A stretch of DNA of 40,302 bases from Opitutaceae bacterium (GTDB lineage: Bacteria > Verrucomicrobiota > Verrucomicrobiia > Opitutales > Opitutaceae): NCBI GenBank assembly GCA_024711005.1, contig JANJTQ010000195.1, positions 1 to 40,302 on the forward strand. Reading direction: 5' to 3'. Every line of letters starts with the position of its first letter. The stretch's first letter is position 1. The notes below the pieces were generated by a model. That model worked only from the letters and a program-made list of their open reading frames with translations. It was not told where the DNA came from and did no database searches. Positions 32,189 through 39,539 of this stretch are shown here, one piece after another. Made by a program: the position numbers and the translations under genes.

Positions 32189-34771
32189 TTAATTGGGCGT
32201 GGCGGCGCTGGTGGTGATTACGATGCGGTCAACGCGATAGTTCGCCTCGCAGCGACGGAGTTGGAACGTGCGCACGCCGGGGGTGACGCTGGTCGTGCCG
32301 AGTTTGACCCACGTCCATGCACCGAAGGCGGAGTCGACGTTGTCGTTGCCGCTCAGGGCGACGTTGTCAAAGCCGCCGAAACCGGCGTTGTCGGCCGAGT
32401 TGACGGCCCAGCGACGGAGCCAGACATGGTAGCTGCCGGGGGTGGTGAACTGGATTGTGTAGGCAAGCTCGGCGCCGTTGGCCCAGGTGGCGTTGACGTT
32501 GGTGCCGGAGGGAAGGGCGGTGGTGACGTATCCGGAACCCAAATACCCGGGGTTCCAGGTGGAGGTGTTCCAGGCGAGTCCGTTGGGGTCGGTGCGGAGG
32601 CTGGAGCCGGTGTAGTTCTCGGCCTCGATGGAGACGGAGCCGCCGGTTTCCTGGAAATCGGCGCCGGAGACGGTGTCGGTGAGTTCGGCGACCTGGGTGG
32701 CGGTGAGGGCGGTGGAGTACACGCGGACATCATCCATCGCACCGGTGAAGTAGAGGCCGTTGTAGCTGCCTCCGGTGCGACCGATGACGACCGGTTGGAG
32801 GGTGGTGGCGACCTCGGCGGGGGCGGTGCCGCTGGCGACGAGGGTGGCGTTGACGTAGATCTTGATGTTGCGACTGGCATCGATGGTGACGGCGGCGTGC
32901 TGCCAGACGCCCGTTTGCGCGGTGCCTCCGGAGAGGGCGTAGTTGTTGCCGCTCTTCTCGTAGTCGAACTGGAGGGCGCCGGAAGCATTGAGCGCGAGCT
33001 GGTATTGTTTGTCGCTCGTGTCGGTGACCTTGGCGATGATCGTGCGGGTGGCTCCGGTGGTGACGGTCGGCTTGATCCAGGCGGCGAGGGTGAAGTTTTT
33101 GACGAGGTTCAGGCTCACGCTGTTGGAGGCCTGCACGTAGTCATTGGAGCCGTCGAACGAGAGGGTGCCGCCGGTGCTCCAGACGGGGCCGTTGATGAGG
33201 GCGGCGGTGTTGGCGTTGCCGCTGGAGTCGGACGCGGTGACGCCGCTGGTTTCGTCGAATTTCCAGTGGGCGGCGAGAGTCGGAGTGGGCGCGGTTTGGG
33301 ACGGCGTGACGATGAGACGACGGTAGGCGGTGAGGACGGGCGAGCCGTTGTCGGTGACCTCCAGAATGACGTGAATCGAGGTGCCGGCGGCGTCGGCGGG
33401 CATGGTAAAGCTGGCCGTTGAAGACGTGCTGTTGGTGAGGGAGATGGTGTTCGGGTAGGAGCCGGCATGTTGTTAGATCCACCACTTGTAGGTGAGGGAC
33501 TGGCCGGTGTCGCCCGGGGTGCTGCCGCTGGCGGAGAGGTTGACGGTGGAGCCGGGAGCGGCGGTGACGGCGAGGATGTTTTTTGTCGTGTCGGAATTCA
33601 GGACGGCGATGGGCGGGCGATTGGCGGTGGTGCCGACGCAGCGGTCCATGCGGGCGGCGAAATCGTGCTGGTAGGCGCGGCGCCAGCGGGCGACGGTCCA
33701 TTTTTGGCGGACGGCGGTGCTGGTGTTGCCGGACCAGTGGGTATCTTTTCCGTCGGTGTAGTACTGGCCGGAGCCAAGTTGAAAACGTCCGCCCCAACCG
33801 CCCCAGGTGGGCTGATTGGGATCGGAGAGTCCGTTGGGTAAAAAGTAGAACCAGGAAGGTGTGTCGCCCTCTTTGACGCCTTGGGTGTTGTTCGTGGAGG
33901 CGGGGTTTTGGTTTGCGCTGGGGTAACCGGCTCCGAGGGCGCCGTGGTTGTTGAGCACGTTCGTTTGCAGCCACGCGAGTTGGTTGAGCGGGATGTTGGC
34001 GGACTCGACGAGTTGGATCGGGCTGGTGTCGCCGTAGCCGGTGAGGGAGTCGTTTTGGTACATGCCGCGGAACGTGGCGAGATGTCCGCTGGTGCCGGCG
34101 GGGCCGCTGACGATGACTCGGAGTTGAGGGAAATTATTCACCATCCAGGCGACGGTGGCGGGGGCTCCGTTGACGGAGTCCTGATCGGCGATCGCGTAGA
34201 CGATGAGCTTGGCGACAAACGCATTTTCGGCGGCGTCGTCGCGATTGGCGCGGACGCGGTAGAGGGCTTGCGCGACATCGGTGGCGCCGCCCCAGATGGA
34301 GATGCCGACCTTGCCGGTGGCGGCGTCGACTTGGGAGATGATGAAGTTGGAGCCGACGGTGTCATGGCCGGCGCCCACGTAGGACGTGCCGCGGTTTGCG
34401 TTGCCGCTTTTCACGAGCGTGCGCAGGTGGGTGGCGGTGGGATAGGCGGAGGAGTAGGTCAGCAGGTTGGGACGGACGGTTTCATAGTCGTCGATGATCG
34501 CGTTGATGAGGTCGGGCCGGGTGACGGGCGGGGTGACCTGTCCGGGGACGCCGGCGGCGCTGGCGATGAAACCAAGCAGGTTGAACTCGTTCGCGTAGAG
34601 GAGCAGTCGACGCATTGACTGCGTATCGTCGGGGTCTCCGCCGATATCCGTGGTGACGATTAAATTGGGCGCGGCGGAGACGAGAGGCACGATGGTGAAT
34701 TGAAGTGCGACGAGGGCGAGCAACGTGGCGAGGCCACGGCCGGAACGACGGAGCGGGGTGGGGTGTTTCAT
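32189..34771 (-). pseudogene. DUF1593 (Sde182-like)-LamG-CBM6-like gene interrupted by one stop codon
   Basis: One frame reads through from ATG 34771 to 32189 except for a TAA at 33475-33473. The first 432 residues have a signal peptide and the nucleoside-hydrolase-like domain of DUF1593 (TTDIGGDPDDTQSMRRLLLY). The stop falls in LTYKWWI-stop-QHAGSYP, where relatives carry Tyr, and the sequence goes on as the expected C-terminal domain (SIHVILEVTDNGSPVLTAYRR), then a LamG domain (AHWKFDETSGVTASDSSG) and a CBM6-like domain (VSIEAENYTGS to ANYRVDRIVIT). Without the stop it would be about 860 residues. Either a fresh nonsense mutation or a sequencing error. It precedes the GH74-like gene. Confidence 0.85.
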
Positions 34772-34782
34772 GGGGAAAGAAG

Positions 34783-34812
34783 GTGGCCACGTTTCCAGTG
34801 GCCACGTTTCCA
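34783..34812. repeat. Tandem duplication of a 15-base unit
   Basis: GTGGCCACGTTTCCA occurs twice head to tail (34783-34797 and 34798-34812), in the leader of the DUF1593 gene, 12 to 41 bases upstream of its ATG. Each unit holds the palindrome GTGGCCAC. It could be slippage or a doubled regulator site. Confidence 0.85.
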
Positions 34813-34893
34813 GCGGGCGCGGAGAACGGGCGGCAGGAAGCCGTGCACCGGGGGCTCCCGGTACGAAGGAGTGAGCAGACAAACAGGGAAGGG

Positions 34894-35547
34894 TTATTCC
34901 CTGATGCGTTTAAAATAATGGTCCGTGCCGATTACGTTGAACGGCGGATCATTGATGAAGTCCGAGGCGGGCAACCAACGGACGGAGCCGTCGGTCAAAA
35001 GGTGATTGGCTCCGTCGGGGGCGAGGCTGCCGTGGTTGACGCCTCGTTCCCAAGAGCCGGCATAACGGCGGGCGAGGTCGACCATGAGTATCTTGTATCC
35101 GAGCGGTTCGATGGTGCGGTTGAAGGTGCCGGACAGGCCCGGGATGTAGAGGTATCCGATCGCGACTTCGCCCACGCTCTGGGTGCGTTGAGAGTTGGTC
35201 ATGTATTGGTCGCTGTAGACGGTGTTGGACGGGCAGAAGAGGGCTTCCCAAGGCACGCCATAGTGGGCGAGCGAGTCGCGGAGCGTGGCGGTGATCCAGT
35301 GTCCGCTGACGTTGGCGGGAAATGCTCCGCGATTTTCGCCGCGGTAAAGCAGCAGGCCGACGCCGATCTGGTGGAGGTTGCTGGAGCAACGGGAGCGGCG
35401 GGCCGACTCCTGGATCTTGCCGATCGTCGGAATGAGGATGGCGGCTAGAATGCCGATGATGGCGACGACGGTGAGCAGCTCGATCAGGGTGAACCCGGAG
35501 CGGCGGGTGGAGATGCGAGTGGGGGCTGCCTGCGCGGCGGGGGACAT
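34894..35547 (-). CDS. Stand-alone type II secretion-like pseudopilin
   Basis: A 217-residue protein with a prepilin start: a basic leader (TRISTRRSG) then FTLIELLTVVAIIGILAAIL (19-38), with the conserved Glu at mature position 5. The stretch SARRSRCSSNLHQIGVGLLLY follows, as in the DUF1559-like group. The C-terminal part ends HLLTDGSVRWLP, the H-x-D-G type tail. It resembles the pseudopilin at 20376-21113 in its first ~60 residues only. It lies between a PEP-CTERM gene (93 bases upstream) and the interrupted DUF1593 gene. No secretion-system core genes are present, so function cannot be told from the sequence. Confidence 0.85.
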   Translation of the reverse strand: MSPAAQAAPTRISTRRSGFTLIELLTVVAIIGILAAILIPTIGKIQESARRSRCSSNLHQIGVGLLLYRGENRGAFPANVSGHWITATLRDSLAHYGVPWEALFCPSNTVYSDQYMTNSQRTQSVGEVAIGYLYIPGLSGTFNRTIEPLGYKILMVDLARRYAGSWERGVNHGSLAPDGANHLLTDGSVRWLPASDFINDPPFNVIGTDHYFKRIRE

Positions 35548-35597
35548 GGCGGGTGAAAGCTAAGATTGCGGTAGACGAGCGCGGGCGGAAGAGAGGT

Positions 35598-35620
35598 CCG
35601 GCCGCAGGATCGGCGGCCGG
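35598..35620 (-). terminator. Hairpin after the PEP-CTERM gene
   Basis: CCGGCCGC (35598-35605) and GCGGCCGG (35613-35620) are perfect 8-base inverted repeats with a 7-base loop, 20 bases downstream of the PEP-CTERM stop. There is no U tract. A processing or partial-termination stem that lowers the pseudopilin relative to the PEP-CTERM protein is likely. Confidence 0.5.
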
Positions 35621-35640
35621 GCACGGGAAAGAAACGGTTT

Positions 35641-36282
35641 TTAGCGGTTACGACGACGGAGGGCGACCCAGCCGAGCGCACCGAGTCCAAGCAAGGCGGC
35701 ATAGGTGGAAGGCTCGGGGACTGCCACGGCGGTGCCGTCGATCTGGAACCAGTTGAATTGGCTGCTGGTGCCGGTGTAGTTCGTGGGACTGCCCGAGCCG
35801 AAACGCGCGATGCCGGTGCCGGCGACGCCAGTGGGGGCGACCGTCGGGCTGCCGTTAAGCCAGTTGAAGCTGGCGCTGGCGGTGGCGTTTTGAACGACCA
35901 GGAAGTAACTGGCGTTGGCCTCGAGCGTGATTACGCCCGCGGGAGTGAACGAGTAGGTGGCGGCCGCCGGTGGAAGGGTTGGATTGATAAAAATATCGCC
36001 GACCTGGACGCCGGGCTTGTTGGCACCGTCATTGGTCCAAATGGTGACCTTTGGGTAGTCTCCAGCCACGTTGCCGGTGTCCGAGAGACGGAGGCTGACG
36101 CTGGTGATCTCGTAGTCGGTGGCGGCCATGGTGAAGCCGATGGCTTTGCCGGCGGACGACGTGATGTTACTCGCGGTGCCGGAACTATTGGTGTAACCGG
36201 CCAGATTGCCGAAGATAATCTCGGCTTGAACGACCGGAATGGCGCAGGCGGCCAGGAGGGCGATGAGTGCTAACTTTTTCAT
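35641..36282 (-). CDS. PEP-CTERM protein with the GH74-like protein's N-terminal domain
   Basis: A 213-residue exported protein: signal peptide (1-20, ending VVQA), one beta-domain (residues ~22-185) and a PEP-CTERM tail (VPEPSTYAALLGLGALGWV, then RRRNR). The domain repeats the pattern of the tandem pair in the GH74-like protein: TSSAGKAIGFT, then a stretch of strands with YFLVVQNATASASFNW, LNGSPT and FNWFQIDG. It probably corresponds to the choice-of-anchor type R domain, judged from pattern only. ATG at 36282 (MKKLALIALLAAC) is chosen. It lies between a polysaccharide deacetylase and a pseudopilin on the same strand. Confidence 0.9.
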   Translation of the reverse strand: MKKLALIALLAACAIPVVQAEIIFGNLAGYTNSSGTASNITSSAGKAIGFTMAATDYEITSVSLRLSDTGNVAGDYPKVTIWTNDGANKPGVQVGDIFINPTLPPAAATYSFTPAGVITLEANASYFLVVQNATASASFNWLNGSPTVAPTGVAGTGIARFGSGSPTNYTGTSSQFNWFQIDGTAVAVPEPSTYAALLGLGALGWVALRRRNR

Positions 36283-36349
36283 TGGTTTATGTGGGTTTGG
36301 GGGAAAGGGGCGGAGTTGAGACGAGGCGAGGGGAGAGCGGGTGGGCAAG

Positions 36350-38170
36350 TTAGCGGGACAAGGCTAGGCGCATGAAGCGACGCGGGTGTGCGCCGACGGG
36401 ATCGGGATCGCGGGCTTCGACGGTCCGGAGCGTGGCGGTGCCGGTCTCGGAGACAAAACCAGGACCGGTGGTCGTTGCGCCGTCGGTGCTTATTGCGACG
36501 GGCGTCCAGGCGTCGGCATCGGCGAGGTCGTTGCTCACCTCGACCGAATAGACGATGTCGGTCGCGGCGGGATTGCGCGTGAAGCGAAGGAAGAGGTGCT
36601 CGGTGCTGTCGTAAGTTCGCGCGTGACTCACCGGCCAGTCGGCAAACCGTGCGGCGGTGGGTTTGATGCCGAGCGCGTACGCCATCAGGTTGGTCATTTG
36701 CGCGGAGTTGCGGACGGCGGAATCACCGGCCTGCGCGGGTTGGTTGGCGGTGAGGCCGAACTGAACGAATTTCCAGTCGTGGATCGGATGATCGCGGACG
36801 ACGACGGTGGCCTTGGCGGCGGAATCGGCGACGAGGTAGCCCTCGCCCGGCTGGAGCGTGAGCGTGACGAATTGGGTGCCCTCGAAGGTGTCGTTGGGAA
36901 TCGGCGCGAGGCTAAACATCGTGCTGGAAGAGCCGGCCGGGATCGTGGCGGGGGAGGCGGGCAACGTGTATCGGTTGGCGGAAGAGGCCAGTGCCGGCGC
37001 GGACGTGGAGACGGAGTAGTTGACCGAACCGCCGGTGGCGCCGGGGAGGTGAATTTGAAATGTCGCCGAAGAGGGCACGTGTTCGAGGGCGGCCGGCGCG
37101 AGTGTCGTGAGGGAGGCGACCGGCAGAGCGGTGCGGGCGAGGACGACGAGGGTGTTGTCGGCGAGGGCGTCGTATTGGGCGATGCCATTGACGACCGCTA
37201 CGGTGGCGGTGCGGGTTCCCTGGGTAACGACGACGCCGGGCCAGTCCGCGGGCACCTCGGTGCGAAGGGTGAGCGGAAGATCGTAGAGTTGCGGATCCAA
37301 GGTGCCGGCGATGCGCAGCTCGATGCGCTGGGACGTGGCGCCGACGAGTTGGATGGAGGGGTTGTTGTTACGCGCGGCTTCGTATTTGTGCTGCGAGATA
37401 TGGTCGGTGATCCAGAGATCGCCGCGCGCGGCGCGCTCCCAAAGTCCGTCAAGCGTGACGCGGAATTGATCGCGATTGAAGGCCCAGAAATCCTGCCAGC
37501 CCCAGTCGGGATCGCCTTGGGCCGCGCGACGCTCCACGCCGTGGACGATGACGTATTGCATGGACGCCTTGGCGATCGCGTCGTCGGCGAGGGCGAGAAT
37601 GGCGGCGCCGGTGTTGATGCCGTAAACGGGACCGTGGGCGGCGTCGAACGGCGGACGGCTGATGAGATTATATTTGTTGAGCAGCGCCTGGAGCGGTGCG
37701 CCGTAAACCCACTTGTCGACGCCGGGTTGTCCCCAGGACGTCAGACGAGGTGTGCCGTCCGGCGAATAGATGGCGTTGATCGCTTCCTGACAAAGGCGGA
37801 TCTCGGTTTCGACTTCCTCAAGGGTTGCGGCGCCGCGGTGGCTCCAACTGTGGTTTCCGTAGACCATGCGAGTGGTCGTGGGGATGTTGGTTTCCCAGCG
37901 GGCGCGGGCGGAGGTCCAGTTACTGTGGCCGGGGTTTACGTAGAAGGTCGCGATCATGTCGCGCTTCACCAACTCGGGGATGACGATCTGGTAGTGGCTG
38001 GCGCAACCATCGTCGAACATGAGCAGGAAGGCCGCGGTTTTGTTGTCCTTCCAACGTGCGACCAGCGAATCCCCCGGGGCCGCCGCAAGCGGGTGCGTCG
38101 GCACGCCAAGGCTTATCGTGGCGAGGAGCACGGCGCAGATCGCTGGAAAACGGTGGCGGGCTTTGTTCAT
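36350..38170 (-). CDS. Secreted polysaccharide deacetylase (NodB-like) with C-terminal beta domains
   Basis: A 606-residue exported protein (signal peptide 1-31). The NodB-homology domain covers about 40-300: AAFLLMFDDGCASHY (metal-binding D53-D54), then GNHSWSHRG with the His-x3-His pair (H107, H111). Such enzymes remove acetyl groups from glycans such as chitin, peptidoglycan or xylan; the substrate here is not evident. The rest carries a Calx-beta-like stretch (VPSSATFQIHLPG to GYLVADSA) and a C-terminal domain ending RRFMRLALSR. It is first in the minus-strand run of secreted proteins. The start is ATG 38170. Confidence 0.85.
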   Translation of the reverse strand: MNKARHRFPAICAVLLATISLGVPTHPLAAAPGDSLVARWKDNKTAAFLLMFDDGCASHYQIVIPELVKRDMIATFYVNPGHSNWTSARARWETNIPTTTRMVYGNHSWSHRGAATLEEVETEIRLCQEAINAIYSPDGTPRLTSWGQPGVDKWVYGAPLQALLNKYNLISRPPFDAAHGPVYGINTGAAILALADDAIAKASMQYVIVHGVERRAAQGDPDWGWQDFWAFNRDQFRVTLDGLWERAARGDLWITDHISQHKYEAARNNNPSIQLVGATSQRIELRIAGTLDPQLYDLPLTLRTEVPADWPGVVVTQGTRTATVAVVNGIAQYDALADNTLVVLARTALPVASLTTLAPAALEHVPSSATFQIHLPGATGGSVNYSVSTSAPALASSANRYTLPASPATIPAGSSSTMFSLAPIPNDTFEGTQFVTLTLQPGEGYLVADSAAKATVVVRDHPIHDWKFVQFGLTANQPAQAGDSAVRNSAQMTNLMAYALGIKPTAARFADWPVSHARTYDSTEHLFLRFTRNPAATDIVYSVEVSNDLADADAWTPVAISTDGATTTGPGFVSETGTATLRTVEARDPDPVGAHPRRFMRLALSR

Positions 38171-38536
38171 CGAATCCGAAAAAGGGAGAGAGGTGTGTCG
38201 GGAAGGGGCGAAACGGAACGCGGTTCCTTCGGGGTGACTCGACCCTAGCGGGAAGCCCCCGGGTCAGGGGAGCTGCATCGGTTCGGAGGCCGCTTTTCAA
38301 AGTGAATTTTTTAAACAAATGAGACGCGATGCGCCTGACTGGCGATTGGCGGACCATGGCGAGGATGCAGAGCGGCCGGACGCAACCCGGGCGAATTTTT
38401 AAACAAACGTGTTTGAATGTGAGGCACCCATGGGGAAAGGGCTCTTTCACGGACGGGACCGGGCCTATGAAAGGGCGTCGCCGCAGCTCCCGCCGGGGCG
38501 CGATTCATCCCTTTCGATCCATCGACCCGAAGCATC
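38171..38536. promoter_or_regulatory. 366-base divergent region with a repeated AT-rich motif
   Basis: There is no gene here. GAATTTTTTAAACAAATGA (38304-38322) and GAATTTTTAAACAAACGTG (38393-38411) are near copies. The second merges into the palindrome CAAAC-GT-GTTTG (38404-38415). These are the only AT-rich blocks between divergent glycan genes, so they look like promoter or operator sites, perhaps for a LacI-type regulator (inference). Confidence 0.45.
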
Positions 38537-38809
38537 ATGCCTCTCTCCAAGCTTATCCTTTGTTTGCTGGTTCCCGTTTTTCTGAATCCCGGACTGCGGG
38601 CGGACGAAACCGAGGCGGCGTCCGTTGCGGAAATGGTCGCCGGTCCGGTTGCAAAAGCGCCGCCGCATGTGGCTGGCTGGGGACACTGGTCGGCCGCGCC
38701 CGAGGCCTGGTTGCAGACGCATGAAGGCTTTGTCACCCGAAGCCGGGCGCACGGATACGAGGTACTGTCCTCCATCGTGAAGCCCGTGGTGCGGGAACTT
38801 CTGCGCTGA
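38537..38809 (+). pseudogene. 90-residue remnant of a secreted SGNH hydrolase
   Basis: The ORF has a signal peptide (1-22) and then GWGHWSAAPEAWLQTHEGFV, which resembles the N-terminal lead-in of secreted SGNH/GDSL hydrolases (a HEGFV or HExF motif comes just before the catalytic GDS). After SRAHGYEVL it jumps to SSIVKPVVRELLR, which resembles the C-terminal helix of the same enzymes (GYEIW..IKPVVREL). The whole catalytic core, including GDS and the Asp-x-x-His, is absent. An internal deletion between two GYEVL-like segments is the simplest reading. As written it cannot be a hydrolase; it may still be exported. Confidence 0.5.
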
Positions 38810-38838
38810 GCGAGATCCCTCCGGCCTATTTTTTACCT

Positions 38839-39474
38839 ATGAAAACCTACTCCCTTCGTATCGGTGGCCTGGCGCTGGCCGGGCTGTTCTTCTCCCTGTT
38901 TCCCCTCGCGGCTTCGACCGAGACACCCGTTCCGATCTTCGACAAGAAGGCCGGGTTCGTCGGAGGCTGGGCCGCGACGACCTGGGGCGAAGTTTCTGTC
39001 GAACCCAGTCGCACGATGAAAATGCCGGGCGGCGCGATGTCGCTCCAGGTTTCGGCGGTCGCAGGCTCGGTGCCCTATGCCGGATTGCAGCTGATCGCGG
39101 GTGCCGTTGGCGGAATCGAACTCGACGAGCAGCAGCGCAATGAAGGCGTGGTCCAGCTTCAGCTGAGAAACGGAAACGACGCCGCGGGCCAGCCGACCTC
39201 CGATCAGGAAGTTCAGGTGATGCTCTCGTTTGCGCCTGCCGGCGGCAAGGTGCTCAGCGGTCAGTATCAACGCGTCGTGCTGGAGCCGACGCCCGTCGAC
39301 GGCAGCGAGACTGACGGCTGGCAGACGGTCACCGTCTCGATTCCCGGCATGCTGCGGGGCCGGGCCGATTCCGCCACCCCGCTGCGACTGCGCGGAGTTT
39401 ACATCCAATACATAGACCAGCCGCAGGCCGGCTTCTACATCGGCGAGTGCGTCATCCGCAGCACCGCAAAGTGA
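38839..39474 (+). CDS. Secreted protein of unknown function
   Basis: A 211-residue protein with a signal peptide (1-25, ending LAAS). The mature region looks like a beta-sandwich: VGGWAATTWGEVSVE, MSLQVSAVAGSVPYAGLQL, VVQLQLRNGN, VQVMLSFAPAGG, WQTVTVSIPGML, LRLRGVYIQYI and FYIGECVIRS are amphipathic strands. No catalytic motif is evident. Proteins of this type are usually carbohydrate-binding or structural, but I do not recognise the family. It lies 29 bases after the SGNH remnant and 65 bases before the GH28-like gene, so the three may form one unit. Confidence 0.7.
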   Translation: MKTYSLRIGGLALAGLFFSLFPLAASTETPVPIFDKKAGFVGGWAATTWGEVSVEPSRTMKMPGGAMSLQVSAVAGSVPYAGLQLIAGAVGGIELDEQQRNEGVVQLQLRNGNDAAGQPTSDQEVQVMLSFAPAGGKVLSGQYQRVVLEPTPVDGSETDGWQTVTVSIPGMLRGRADSATPLRLRGVYIQYIDQPQAGFYIGECVIRSTAK

Positions 39475-39539
39475 CCCCTCCGGGCTTAACCCAGATTTCC
39501 CTTTCTCCGACTGCAACTCGGCCGTGCCAACGGCCGGCG

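Noticed and set aside
32189..33403. Separate gene beginning at ATG 33403
   Set aside because: The frame is continuous with the upstream DUF1593 part across one stop, and the ATG lies inside a known domain.
36386..38248. Long plus-strand open frame antisense to the polysaccharide deacetylase
   Set aside because: It has no recognisable domain, while the opposite strand holds the NodB motifs and a signal peptide.
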